A stretch of 64,000 nucleotides of DNA from contig NZ_CP042430.1 in assembly GCF_007970665.1 (NCBI RefSeq), forward strand, positions 4,464,001 to 4,528,000. Reading direction: 5' to 3'. The DNA is from Baekduia soli (GTDB taxonomy: Bacteria; Actinomycetota; Thermoleophilia; Solirubrobacterales; Solirubrobacteraceae). The notes under the pieces are model-generated. The model saw only the letters and a program-made list of their open reading frames with translations. It did not search any database and was not told the origin of the DNA. A program made the translations under genes and the position numbers. Positions 15,873 through 25,780 of this stretch are shown here, in pieces. Position 1 is the stretch's first letter; every line of letters starts with the position of its first letter.

Positions 15873-17264
15873 GGCGGCCAGGCGCCGGGCGAGCGCCAGC
15901 GCCTCCTGCGGCGTGGCGATCTCACCCGCGAAGCGCGCCTCGGCCAGCTGCGCCAGCAGCTCCCCCGTCCACGGGCCGGGCGCCCGGCCCAGCTCGGCGG
16001 CCAGCGCGTCGCCGCGGACGAGCGGCGCGGGCCGGCCCGTGGCCCAGGCCAGCGCGTGGGGCAGCACGACGCGGGCGACCTCGAGGTGGCCGGCGATCGC
16101 CCCCTCGGCGTTGCGCCCCCGCGTGGCGAGGCGGTCGGCGACCGAGAGCAGCGAGACGTCGACCTCGACGGGGTCGGTCGCGACGAGGTAGCGGTGGATC
16201 GTGCGCAGGTCCAGCGGCGCCTCGTGGACGAGGTAGCCCAGGCGCAGGTGGTGGCGGGCCAGCGCGGCCACGTGCGCGCGCAGGCGCTCGCTCGTGCGCA
16301 GGCGCGCCAGGGCGGCGCGCGAGCGGTCGGCGCCGAGGTCGGCGTGGCCCGGGAAGCCGAGGACCGACCCGTCGGCGTGGCGGGTCTGGGTCTCGGGCTT
16401 GGCGCTGTCGTGCAGCAGCGCACCCAGGCGCAGCGCGTCGCCGCGCGTCAGCTCGTCGGCCAGCGGCTGCTCGAGGTGCGCGCGCACGGACGCGGCCAGC
16501 TCGGCGCCGAGGGCCGCGCCCGGGTCGCGCTGCAGCGCGACGGTCTCCTCCAGCACGGCCAGGGTGTGGTCGTGGACGTCGAGGTGGTGGTAGCGGTTCT
16601 GCTCCACCCCGCGCAGGTCGCTGAGCTCGGGCAGCACGTGCGGCGTGAGGCCCAGGCGGTCCATGAGCGCCAGGCCGGCGAGCACCTCGTCGGCGGCGAC
16701 GATCCGCCGGAGCTCGGCGAAGACGCGCTCGGCCGCGACACCCTCGATGGCCGCCGCGCGCGCCCCGGCCGCCGTCACCGTCGCGGCCTCGGGCTCCAGG
16801 CCCAGCTCGCACGCGAAGCGCGCGAGGCGCAGCACCCGCAGCGGGTCGTCGTCGAATGCGGTCGGCGCGACCATGCGCAGGCGCCGCGCGGCGAGGTCGG
16901 CCGCCCCGCCGTGGGGATCGACGACCGGGCCGCCGGCCAGGGGCTCGGCCATCGCGTTGATCGTGAAGTCGCGGCGCGCGAGGTCCTCGTGCAGCGAGGA
17001 GCCCTGCAGCGGCGTCAGGTCGGCCTGCCAGCGCCGGCCGGGCCCGATGACCCGCCAGGCGCCGAAGGCGTCGGAGAGCTCGAACGCAGGCCCGCGCGCG
17101 TGGCGCGCCAGGGCACGGGCGGCGGCGCGCACGTCGCCGTCCACGACGAGGTCGAGGTCGGCGACCGGCCGGCCCAGCAGGCCGTCGCGCACGGCGCCGC
17201 CGACGATCCACGCCGCGACGCCGGGCAGCGCGGCGCGGGCGGCGTCGACGGGCTCGGCGCTCAC
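15861..17264 (-). CDS. cca: CCA-adding tRNA nucleotidyltransferase / poly(A) polymerase family
   Basis: Adds or repairs the 3' CCA of tRNAs, or adds A tails. The 467-residue protein has the class II nucleotidyltransferase core: GGAVRDGLLGR (about 23-33), catalytic DLDLVV, RRDFTINAMA, and ERVFAELRRI for the RNA-binding domain. An HD-type domain follows (LGALLHDSAKPET, and HDHTLAVLEET before it). GTG at 17264 overlaps the alr stop by GTGA. Whether it is a full CCA enzyme or only one activity cannot be told without comparing the BxxB positions. Confidence 0.92.
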   Translation of the reverse strand: MSAEPVDAARAALPGVAAWIVGGAVRDGLLGRPVADLDLVVDGDVRAAARALARHARGPAFELSDAFGAWRVIGPGRRWQADLTPLQGSSLHEDLARRDFTINAMAEPLAGGPVVDPHGGAADLAARRLRMVAPTAFDDDPLRVLRLARFACELGLEPEAATVTAAGARAAAIEGVAAERVFAELRRIVAADEVLAGLALMDRLGLTPHVLPELSDLRGVEQNRYHHLDVHDHTLAVLEETVALQRDPGAALGAELAASVRAHLEQPLADELTRGDALRLGALLHDSAKPETQTRHADGSVLGFPGHADLGADRSRAALARLRTSERLRAHVAALARHHLRLGYLVHEAPLDLRTIHRYLVATDPVEVDVSLLSVADRLATRGRNAEGAIAGHLEVARVVLPHALAWATGRPAPLVRGDALAAELGRAPGPWTGELLAQLAEARFAGEIATPQEALALARRLAASGG

Positions 17265-18400
17265 GCGGGCGCAGGCTCCCCGTCGCGGTGGTGCACGCGC
17301 GGGACGCGGGACGAGAGGCCGCAGGTCACCTCGTAGTTGATGGTGTCGAGGTGGCGCGCGACGTCCTCGGCGGTGATGCGCTCGCCGCCCTGGATGCCGA
17401 TGAGCACGACGTCGTCGCCGGCGGCCGCGGGCACCGCCGGGCCCTCCCCCGCGCCGAGGTCGAACGTCACGTTGTCCATGCTCACGGTGCCGACCAGCGG
17501 GATCCGGCGCCCGCCCACCAGCGCCTCGGCGCGGTTGGTCAGGCCGCGGCGGTAGCCGTCGCCGTAGCCGATGGGGACCGTCGCCAGCGTGGTGTCGCGC
17601 GCGGCGACGAAGCGGCGGCCGTAGCCGGCGCTCTGCCCTGCCGCGCAGGCCTTGACGGCCGCGACGTAGGACACGAGGCCCAGCGCGGGCTCGAGGTCGC
17701 GGGCCGCGGGATCCTCGCCGAAGGGGTCCAGGCCGTAGATCGCCACGCCGGGGCGCACGAGGTCGAAGTGCGAGGCCGGGTCGCGCAGCAGGGCCGCGCT
17801 GTTGGCGGCGTGCAGCAGGACGCCGGGGTGGCGGTCGCGCAGCGGCTCGGCCCAGGCGCGGAAGCGCCGCAGCTGCTCGCCGAAGAACGCGTCGCCGGGC
17901 TCGTCGGCGGTCGCGAAGTGCGTCCAGGCCCCGGCGAGCTCCAGCGTGGGAGCGGCGGCCACCGCGTCGGCCAGCGCGGTCGCCTGCGCGGCGTCGCGCG
18001 TGCCCAGGCGCCCGAGGCCGCTGTCGAGCTTGACGTGGACGCGGATCCGGCGCCCGTCGGCGGCCAGCGCGTCGAGCAGCTCCGGGGTCCAGACGGTGAC
18101 GTCGGCCGCGGCGTCCAGCGCGACGGGCAGCTCCTCGTCCGACAGCGCGCCGAGCAGCAGGATCCGCACGTCGGGGCCGATCCCCGCCCGGCGCAGCGCC
18201 AGCGCCTCGCCGGCGGTGGCGACCGCCAGCCAGCCGGCGCCGCCGCGCAGCGCGGCGCCGGCGGCCGCGAGCATCCCGTGGCCGTAGCCGTCGGCCTTGA
18301 CGACGGCGCAGACGATCGCGCCGTCGGCCGCGCGGACCAGCCGCGCGACGTTGCGCTCGATGGCGCCGACGTTGACGAGGGCCAGCGCGCGGCGCGCCAC
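17261..18400 (-). CDS. alr: Alanine racemase
   Basis: PLP enzyme making D-alanine for peptidoglycan. The 379-residue protein has the PLP lysine in VVKADGYGHG (about 33-42), the HAANSAALL and RPGVAIYGL segments, and the opposite-face catalytic Tyr in SAGYGRRF, followed by GYGDGYRRGL and VGTVSMDNVTFD. It starts with GTG at 18400, immediately adjacent to the upstream CBS gene's stop codon. It lies near the end of the rplM-to-cca operon, next to nnr and acpS, the usual actinobacterial arrangement. Confidence 0.97.
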   Translation of the reverse strand: MARRALALVNVGAIERNVARLVRAADGAIVCAVVKADGYGHGMLAAAGAALRGGAGWLAVATAGEALALRRAGIGPDVRILLLGALSDEELPVALDAAADVTVWTPELLDALAADGRRIRVHVKLDSGLGRLGTRDAAQATALADAVAAAPTLELAGAWTHFATADEPGDAFFGEQLRRFRAWAEPLRDRHPGVLLHAANSAALLRDPASHFDLVRPGVAIYGLDPFGEDPAARDLEPALGLVSYVAAVKACAAGQSAGYGRRFVAARDTTLATVPIGYGDGYRRGLTNRAEALVGGRRIPLVGTVSMDNVTFDLGAGEGPAVPAAAGDDVVLIGIQGGERITAEDVARHLDTINYEVTCGLSSRVPRVHHRDGEPAPA

Positions 18401-18871
18401 TCAAGCGCCCTGGTGCAGCGCCGACAGCACGTCGGCGCGGGTGATCAGCCCGACGTAGCGGCCGTGCTCGGCGACGGGCAGGTGGCTGTGGCCGCGCTCG
18501 ACGATGACGTGGGCGGCCTCGTGGACGGTCGCGGTCGGCTCGATGGTCACCGCCGGCTCGCTCATGAGGTCGTGCACGCGCGCGGCCGAGGCCTTCTTCA
18601 GGCGCCGCTCGAAGGCCCGCAGCTCTGGCGGGAAGAACAGCAGGCCGCCGAAGAGCTCGATGTAGTGCGGGATGTGCAGGTCGCCGTCCTCGTCGGCGAT
18701 GACGAGGTCGTTCTCGGTGACGACGCCCACGCAGCGCCCGCCCTCGTTGACGACCGGCAGGGCCCCGACGTCGTGCTCCTTGAAGAGCCCGATGACGTCC
18801 TCCACGCCCGCGTCCTCGGTCACGGAGGGCGCGTCGCGGTCCATGATCTCGGCGACGGTCGTGGCGGCCAT
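18401..18871 (-). CDS. CBS-pair domain protein
   Basis: A 156-residue protein of two CBS repeats (about 5-60 and 98-152) separated by a linker with HIPHYIELFGGLLFFPPELR. The repeats read DVGALPVVNEGGRCVGVVTENDLVI and HSHLPVAEHGRYVGLITRADVL. The linker type is known from membrane- or IMPDH-independent CBS sensors in actinobacteria. It stands between nnr and alr in the operon but also has its own upstream TAGAGT hexamer. Confidence 0.88.
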   Translation of the reverse strand: MAATTVAEIMDRDAPSVTEDAGVEDVIGLFKEHDVGALPVVNEGGRCVGVVTENDLVIADEDGDLHIPHYIELFGGLLFFPPELRAFERRLKKASAARVHDLMSEPAVTIEPTATVHEAAHVIVERGHSHLPVAEHGRYVGLITRADVLSALHQGA

Positions 18872-18880
18872 GCCGCCCGC

Positions 18881-18886
18881 ACTCTA
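18881..18886 (-). promoter_or_regulatory. Candidate -10 for the CBS gene inside the operon
   Basis: Minus-strand TAGAGT ends 9 nt before the ATG at 18871, in the 42-bp gap after nnr. It could give the CBS-alr-cca part a separate, almost leaderless transcript. Confidence 0.35.
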
Positions 18887-18913
18887 GAGCGTCGTCCTGC
18901 GGCCCGGCCGCCG

Positions 18914-20449
<1,536 letters not shown>

Positions 20450-20456
20450 CGTCGCC

Positions 20457-20819
20457 TCAGCGTACGACGGCCACGGCCCCCGCGGTCTCGCGCGAGTGCG
20501 TCAGCGACACGTCGACCGACGCGCCGAGCGCCGAGAGCGGGCCGTGCAGGACGATGCGCGGCGGCCCGCCGTCGGTGACGACCTCGATGTCGCGCCACGA
20601 CCACGCCCGCAGGCCCAGGGCCTTGGCCACGGCCTCCTTCGCGCAGAAGCGCGCGGCCAGGTGCTGCCCCGGGCGCCGGCGCGCCGCGGCGTAGGCCTGC
20701 TCGGCGTCGGTGAACAGGCGGGCGGCCAGCGCCGGGCGCCGTGCCAGGGCGGCCTCGAGGCGGTCGATCTCCAGGAGGTCGAGCCCGACGCCGGGCGGAC
20801 GGGGCGGTCCGGGCGGGAT
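20457..20819 (-). CDS. acpS: Holo-[acyl-carrier-protein] synthase, no canonical start codon found
   Basis: Transfers 4'-phosphopantetheine to acyl carrier protein. The product shows both family motifs: GVGLDLLEIDRLEAAL (Mg-binding Asp) and FCAKEAVAKALGL (catalytic Glu and Lys), and the terminal VSLTHSRETAGAVAVV. About 120 residues fits AcpS. However, there is no ATG, GTG or TTG in frame between the end of glmS and the GxDL motif. The only frame-compatible choice between the glmS stop and that motif that keeps it is ATC at 20819-20817; the true start or a small sequence error is unresolved, so the 5' boundary is tentative. Confidence 0.85.
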   Translation of the reverse strand: MPPGPPRPPGVGLDLLEIDRLEAALARRPALAARLFTDAEQAYAAARRRPGQHLAARFCAKEAVAKALGLRAWSWRDIEVVTDGGPPRIVLHGPLSALGASVDVSLTHSRETAGAVAVVR

Positions 20820-20821
20820 GC

Positions 20822-22705
20822 CTACTCCACGGTGACGGTCTTGGCGAGGTTGCGCGGCTGGTCGACGTTGAGGCCGCGCAGGCGGGCGATGCGGTAGGCC
20901 AGCAGCTGCAGCGGGATGACGGCCAGCAGCGGCTGCAGCATCCAGTCCATCGCGGGGATCCGGATGACCTGCTCGGCGTGCTCGCCGATCTCGATGTTGC
21001 CCTCGCTGGCGATCGCGATGACGTGCGCGCCGCGGGCGCGCACCTCCTGCACGTTGGAGACGACCTTGTCCAGGAGGGGCGAGTCGGTGGCGATGCACAC
21101 GACCGGCGTGGACTCGTCGAGCAGCGCGATCGGGCCGTGCTTCATCTCGCCGGCCGCGTAGGCGTCGGTCGGGATGTAGGAGATCTCCTTGAGCTTCAGC
21201 GCGCCCTCCATGGCCACCGGCAGGCCGACGTGGCGGCCCAGATAGAGGAAGAACTCGCGCTGGTAGTGCTGCCGGGCGATCGCCTCGAGGTCCAGGCCGC
21301 TGAGCAGCGCGTCGATCTCGTGGGGCACGCGCTTGAGCTCGGTCATGAGCCGCGTGCGCGTCGCGACGTCCAGCGTGCCGCGCAGCTCGGCCAGCCGCAG
21401 GCCCAGCAGGTACATGACCGCGACCTGGCAGATGAAGGTCTTCGTCGCCGCGACGCCGATCTCCAGGCCCGCGCGGGTGTAGAGGACGCCGTCGGCGTCG
21501 CGCGTGGCCTGCGAGCCCATCACGTTCGTGATGGCCAGCACGGTGGCGCCGCGCTCGCGCGCCAGGCGCATCGCGGCGAGGGTGTCGGCGGTCTCGCCCG
21601 ACTGCGTGATCCCGATGACGAGGTCGCCCTCGCCGACGATCGGGTTGCGGTAGCGGTACTCGGAGGCGACCTCGAGCTCGACCGGCACGCGGGCCCACTC
21701 CTCGATCGCGTAGCGGCCGATGAGGCCGGCGTGGAAGGAGGTGCCGCAGGCGACGACGATGATCCGCCTGACGCCGTGCAGCAGCGCCTCGTCGAAGCTG
21801 GCCTCCTCGGCCAGGTCGACGCCGTCGGTCCGCACGGTGCGGTCGGCGATCGTCTCGGCGACGGCGTCGGCCTGCTCGTGGATCTCCTTGAGCATGAACG
21901 TCTCGAAGCCGCCCTTCTCGGCGGTCTCCTCGTCCCAGTCGATCTCGACGATCTCGCGGCGCAGCTCGGTGCCGTCGGGCAGCAGGAACGTCACGTCGCC
22001 GGGCGTGACGACGACGAGCTCGCCGTTCTCGATGTACTGCACGCGGCGCGTGTGGACCAGGAAGGCGGGGATGGCGGAGGCCAGGAACGTCTCGCCGTCG
22101 CCGCGTCCGATGATGAGCGGGCACTCCTTGCGGGCGCCGACGAGCGTCTCGGGCTCCTCGAGCGTCATCGCGACGAACGCGTAGTGGCCCTGCAGCTCGG
22201 CGTAGGCGGCGCGGACGGCCTCGGTGAGCGACGGCTCGGCCATCGTCTCGAGGTGGTGGGAGACGAGGTGGGCGATGACCTCGGCGTCGGTCTCGCTCGT
22301 GAACTGCGCGCCCTCGTCGATGAGGCGCTGCTTGAGCACCAGGTAGTTCTCGACGATGCCGTTGACGACGACGTGCACGCGGTTGGTCGTGTCGAAGTGC
22401 GGGTGGGCGTTGGTCTCGTTGACCCGCCCGTGGGTGGCCCAGCGCGTGTGGCCGATGCCCGTGGTGCCCGTGCGCGTGGCGACCGCGACCGGGCCGTCGG
22501 GGCCGGCGGGCGCGGCGGCCGAGCGGCGCTGCACGGCATCGACGAGGTTGGCGAGGTTGCCCACCGCGCGCACGGAGTCGATCGCGTCGCCGGAGAGGAT
22601 GGAGATCCCCGCCGAGTCGTAGCCGCGGTACTCGAGCTTCTGCAGGCCCGCCAGGAGGATCTCCTGCGCCGAGCGCTTGCCGACATAGCCGACGATGCCG
22701 CACAT
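20822..22705 (-). CDS. glmS: Glutamine-fructose-6-phosphate aminotransferase (isomerizing)
   Basis: First step of UDP-GlcNAc synthesis: glucosamine-6-phosphate from fructose-6-phosphate and glutamine. The 627-residue protein begins MCGIVGYVGKR with the N-terminal nucleophile Cys (after Met removal), then the class II glutaminase domain (HTRWATHGRVNETNAHPH). Two SIS domains follow (VVACGTSFHAGLIGRYAIEE; AAGEMKHGPIALLDES) and the C-terminal ARLRGLNVDQPRNLAKTVTV. A strong AAGGAGG ribosome site lies 6 nt upstream of the ATG. It sits two genes from glmM, linking successive steps of the pathway. Confidence 0.98.
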   Translation of the reverse strand: MCGIVGYVGKRSAQEILLAGLQKLEYRGYDSAGISILSGDAIDSVRAVGNLANLVDAVQRRSAAAPAGPDGPVAVATRTGTTGIGHTRWATHGRVNETNAHPHFDTTNRVHVVVNGIVENYLVLKQRLIDEGAQFTSETDAEVIAHLVSHHLETMAEPSLTEAVRAAYAELQGHYAFVAMTLEEPETLVGARKECPLIIGRGDGETFLASAIPAFLVHTRRVQYIENGELVVVTPGDVTFLLPDGTELRREIVEIDWDEETAEKGGFETFMLKEIHEQADAVAETIADRTVRTDGVDLAEEASFDEALLHGVRRIIVVACGTSFHAGLIGRYAIEEWARVPVELEVASEYRYRNPIVGEGDLVIGITQSGETADTLAAMRLARERGATVLAITNVMGSQATRDADGVLYTRAGLEIGVAATKTFICQVAVMYLLGLRLAELRGTLDVATRTRLMTELKRVPHEIDALLSGLDLEAIARQHYQREFFLYLGRHVGLPVAMEGALKLKEISYIPTDAYAAGEMKHGPIALLDESTPVVCIATDSPLLDKVVSNVQEVRARGAHVIAIASEGNIEIGEHAEQVIRIPAMDWMLQPLLAVIPLQLLAYRIARLRGLNVDQPRNLAKTVTVE

Positions 22706-22843
22706 GGGAGGCCTCCTTCGGATCGGTTCCAGGTCCGGTGCTGCGTCCCATCGGGCTCCGGTGCGCCCGTCCGTGGGCTTTCGAGAGTACCAACCGCACC
22801 CCTGCCCGACCTGACCGTCCGGACGGGCTTGGGAGGGGAGGCC

Positions 22844-22867
22844 GGGGCGCCCGGGAGCCCGGGCCCC
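22844..22867 (-). terminator. Bulged hairpin between glmM and glmS
   Basis: GGGG-CG-CCCGGG pairs with CCCGGG-CCCC around an AG loop (10 bp with a 2-nt bulge). Read on the minus strand it lies 44 bp after the glmM stop and about 140 bp before glmS, so it could attenuate glmM-to-glmS read-through. Confidence 0.45.
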
Positions 22868-22910
22868 GCCACCGACGGGCGCGTCGCGCCCCAGCGCCGC
22901 TCACCGTGCC

Positions 22911-24233
22911 TCAGTGCGGTGCCGCGGCGCCGCGCACGATCGTCACGAGGCGGTCGCAGATCGCGGCCACCTCGTCGTCGGACGGCGCCTCGACCATCAC
23001 GCGGACGAGCTGCTCGGTGCCCGACGGGCGCACGAGCACGCGTCCGCGGCCCTCGAGGACCTCGCTCTCGCGGGCGATCGCCTCCGCCAGCAGCGTGCTG
23101 TCCATGACCGCGTCGCGATCGGCGACGGGCACGTTGACCAGGCGCTGGGGCAGCTTCTGCATCCCCTTGCGCTGGGCCAGGTCGCCGCCCTGCAGCGCCT
23201 CGAGGGTCAGCAGCGCGCTGGCGATGCCGTCGCCCGAGGGCACGAAGTTCATGTCGATGATGTGCCCGGACTGCTCGCCGCCCAGCGACCAGCCGCGCGC
23301 GCGCAGCTCCTCGAGCACGTAGCGGTCGCCGACGGCCGTCACGGCCACCTCGACGCCCGCGCCCTTCATGCCCTGGTGGAAGCCGTAGTTCGTCATGACG
23401 GTCACGGCCACGCCGCCGGTCAGCCGGCCCTGGTCGCGCAGGCTCAGCGCCGCGAGCGCGATGAGCTCGTCGCCGTCGACGATGCCGCCCTCGCGGTCGA
23501 CGGCCAGGACGCGGTCGCCGTCGCCGTCGAAGGCGAAGCCGAGGTCATGGCCGCCCGACACGACGGCCTTGGCCAGCGCGCCGATGTGCGTCGAGCCACA
23601 GCCCTCGTTGATGTTGCGGCCGTCGGGCTCCTCGGCCAGCACCGACACCGTCGCGCCCAGGCGCCGGAAGATCTCCGGCGCGGCGCGGTAGGTCGCGCCG
23701 TTGGCGCAGTCCAGCAGGACGTTGACGTCGGTGAGGTCCAGGCCCGCGAAGCGCGACTGCAGCTCGCGCAGGTAGTCCTCCAGCGTGCCGTGCAGCTGGC
23801 GCACGCGGCCGATCGCCGCCCCCACGGGCGCCGGGGCCTCCAGGCGCTGCTCGATCGCGGCCTCCGCGGCGTCGGAGAGCTTGAAGCCGTCGGGGCCGAA
23901 GAACTTGATCCCGTTGTCGCGGTAGGGGTTGTGCGAGGCCGAGATGACCGCGGCCAGGTCGAACCCGTAGCGCCCGACGAGCAGCGGCGCCGCAGGCGTC
24001 GGCAGGATCCCGCCGAGCAGCACGTCGCCGCCGGCGGAGGTGATGCCGGCGGCCAGCGCCGCCTCGAGCATCTCCCCCGACTCCCGCGTGTCGCGGATGA
24101 CCAGCACCTGCGGGCGCTGCGCCGGCGACTCGATGGTCACGGCGCGGCCCAGACCCACCACCAGCTCCGGCGTGAGGACGGAGCCCGCGACCCCGCGGAC
24201 GCCGTCCGTGCCGAACAGCCGCCGGGCGGCCAT
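22911..24233 (-). CDS. glmM: Phosphoglucosamine mutase
   Basis: Converts glucosamine-6-phosphate to glucosamine-1-phosphate. The 440-residue protein begins with LFGTDGVRGVAG, has the phosphoserine loop ISASHNPYRDNGIKFFG (active Ser in SASHNP), the metal-binding FDGDGDRVLAVD, the sugar-binding GGEQSGHII and the phosphate-binding RPSGTEQLVRVMVEA. It directly follows rpsI (5 bp). Confidence 0.98.
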   Translation of the reverse strand: MAARRLFGTDGVRGVAGSVLTPELVVGLGRAVTIESPAQRPQVLVIRDTRESGEMLEAALAAGITSAGGDVLLGGILPTPAAPLLVGRYGFDLAAVISASHNPYRDNGIKFFGPDGFKLSDAAEAAIEQRLEAPAPVGAAIGRVRQLHGTLEDYLRELQSRFAGLDLTDVNVLLDCANGATYRAAPEIFRRLGATVSVLAEEPDGRNINEGCGSTHIGALAKAVVSGGHDLGFAFDGDGDRVLAVDREGGIVDGDELIALAALSLRDQGRLTGGVAVTVMTNYGFHQGMKGAGVEVAVTAVGDRYVLEELRARGWSLGGEQSGHIIDMNFVPSGDGIASALLTLEALQGGDLAQRKGMQKLPQRLVNVPVADRDAVMDSTLLAEAIARESEVLEGRGRVLVRPSGTEQLVRVMVEAPSDDEVAAICDRLVTIVRGAAAPH

Positions 24234-24238
24234 GGCGC

Positions 24239-25027
24239 CTAGCGCTTGCTGAACTGCGGCTTCTTGCGGGCCTTCTTGAGGCCGGCCTTCTTACGCTCCT
24301 TGGCGCGTGCGTCGCGCGTCAGGAAGCCGCGGCGCTTGAGCTCGGTGCGCAGGTTCGGATCGGCCTCGAGCAGCGCGCGGGAGATGCCGTGGCGCAGGGC
24401 GCCGGCCGCGGCCGACACGCCGCCGCCGTGCAGGCGGGCCACGACGTCCATGCGGTCCTCGTAGCCCACGGCCTCGAGGGGCTGGCGGATCGTGCGCTGC
24501 AGCGTCGCGCGCGGGAAGAAGTCGTCCATCGTCCGGCCGTTGATCGTGTACTGGCCGGTGCCGGGCTTGAGGATGACGCGGGCGATCGCGGTCTTGCGCT
24601 TGCCCGTCGCGCGGTAGCGCGCGTCCTCGGCGAGCTGGATCTGGGCCGCGATGGGCTCCTGATCGACCTCGTCCTCGTCGGAGAGGGCCTGGCCGCCCTC
24701 CTCGCTGTCGGGGTCCTCGTCCTCGGACCAGGCGCGACCGCGGTCCTCGCCCTCGACGACGATGTCGACCTCGAGGTCGGCGCCCGGGATGGCCGGCTTG
24801 ACGCGCGGCGTGGGCTCCTCCTCCTCGAGCTCCTCCTCGGCGGCGGGCGGCGCGGGGGCCTCGGCCTCCACGGGCGCGGGCGCGTCGGGCGGCGCGGGGG
24901 CCTCCGGCTGCTCGGCGGCGGGGGCCTCGGGAGCGGCGGGCTCCTCCGGGGTCTGGGCGTCGGCGGACGGCTCCGGCGTGGCCGGCTGCTGGTCGTCCTG
25001 CGGATCCTGCGGCGTCTGGTCGGCCAT
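24239..25027 (-). CDS. rpsI: Ribosomal protein uS9 with long acidic N-terminal extension
   Basis: Small-subunit protein S9. The conserved domain begins near residue 138 ([20 protein letters not shown]) and ends with the basic tail [12 protein letters not shown] that reaches the P site. Before it are about 135 extra residues: a Pro/Ala/Glu-rich low-complexity stretch (1-75) and an acidic region (about 84-125, e.g. [12 protein letters not shown]). Actinobacterial S9 proteins often carry a shorter acidic extension; 262 residues is about twice the bacterial norm of about 130. The frame is continuous from an ATG 2 bp after rplM, so the extension is really encoded. Confidence 0.96.
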   Translation of the reverse strand: MADQTPQDPQDDQQPATPEPSADAQTPEEPAAPEAPAAEQPEAPAPPDAPAPVEAEAPAPPAAEEELEEEEPTPRVKPAIPGADLEVDIVVEGEDRGRAWSEDEDPDSEEGGQALSDEDEVDQEPIAAQIQLAEDARYRATGKRKTAIARVILKPGTGQYTINGRTMDDFFPRATLQRTIRQPLEAVGYEDRMDVVARLHGGGVSAAAGALRHGISRALLEADPNLRTELKRRGFLTRDARAKERKKAGLKKARKKPQFSKR

Positions 25028-25029
25028 GC

Positions 25030-25464
25030 CTAAGACTTGATCTCCAGGGGCTCGGGCTTCTGCGCGACGTGCGGATGATCCGGGCCGGCGTAGACCTTGA
25101 GCTTCGTGAGCTGCTTGCGGGCGAGGCGGTTGCGGGGCAGCATGCCCTTGACCGCCAGCCGGATGACCTCTTCGGGGCGCTTCTCCAACATCTCCTCCAG
25201 CGTGCGGGACTTGAGCCCGCCCGGATAGCCGGAGTGGCGGTAGTAGCGCTTCTCGGTGCGCTTGTTGCCGGTCACCGAGATCTTCTCCGCGTTGATGACG
25301 ATGACGAAGTCACCGGTATCGACGTGCGGGGTGTACTCGGGCTTCCGCTTGCCGCGCAGGGCATCGGCGAGCTGCGTGGCCAGACGACCGAGCGTCTGTC
25401 CGTTGGCATCGACGACGAGCCAGTTGCGCTCGCGGGTGGTGGAGTTGGCGACGTAGGTCTTCAC
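25030..25464 (-). CDS. rplM: Ribosomal protein uL13
   Basis: Large-subunit protein L13, 144 residues from GTG at 25464 ([20 protein letters not shown]). Family landmarks are [47 protein letters not shown] and [16 protein letters not shown]. The GTG start is chosen over longer in-frame starts because L13 normally begins with this KTYxA segment. It heads the rplM-rpsI-glmM-glmS operon; the divergent promoter region before it also holds the riboswitch of the M23 gene on the opposite strand. Confidence 0.96.
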   Translation of the reverse strand: MKTYVANSTTRERNWLVVDANGQTLGRLATQLADALRGKRKPEYTPHVDTGDFVIVINAEKISVTGNKRTEKRYYRHSGYPGGLKSRTLEEMLEKRPEEVIRLAVKGMLPRNRLARKQLTKLKVYAGPDHPHVAQKPEPLEIKS

Positions 25465-25590
25465 GGCGTAAGGAAGCCGCGCGACAGGGCACGCGGCGGA
25501 GGACGATGATAGGGAATCGGGCCCGGACGAGGAATCCCGAGGGATGGTCCCGGACCGCGGTTGGTCGGCGTGCGACCCGTCCAGCCCCAT

Positions 25591-25600
25591 CACTATAGTG
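25591..25600. promoter_or_regulatory. Palindromic -10 shared by rplM and the M23 peptidase gene
   Basis: CACTATAGTG is a perfect 10-bp palindrome, so TATAGT reads as a -10 hexamer on both strands. To the right, transcription would begin just before the riboswitch; to the left it would give rplM a leader of about 120 nt. No good -35 is seen on either side. A second leftward candidate, TATCAT, is at 25506-25511. Confidence 0.5.
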
Positions 25601-25617
25601 CCGCTCGTCGACAGGAC

Positions 25618-25770
25618 GACGCCGAGTCCGCGATCTCGCCCGCCGGGCGATCGCGGAGCGGGGGAACCAGTGGGCCCGCGTTCGCGCGTGCCCGTGGGGC
25701 GAATCCGGCAGGGAGTGCCGGTAGCGCGGAACTCGACCGCGCGAGCCCGTCAGCTAACCCCGTAGGCCGC
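25618..25770 (+). promoter_or_regulatory. c-di-AMP (ydaO/yuaA-type) riboswitch
   Basis: The leader of the M23 peptidase gene carries the conserved blocks of the ydaO aptamer in the right order: GAGCGGGGGAACCAG near 25656-25670, GGGGCGAATCC near 25696-25706, and CCCGTCAGCTAACCCCGTAG at about 25746-25764, which is nearly identical to the family's 3' signature. Paired segments (e.g. CCGCGATC with GATCGCGG near 25628-25655) fit the first stems. This class senses cyclic di-AMP and in actinobacteria usually controls cell-wall hydrolases, normally switching them off at high ligand. The aptamer ends about 10 nt before the TTG start, so it may act on translation as well as termination. Confidence 0.93.
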
Positions 25771-25780
25771 CAACGAGACC

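Noticed and set aside
22706-22910. Possible glmS ribozyme in the leader of glmS.
   Set aside because: The region holds a hairpin and a normal ribosome site but none of the conserved ribozyme core was recognised; the class is mainly in Firmicutes.
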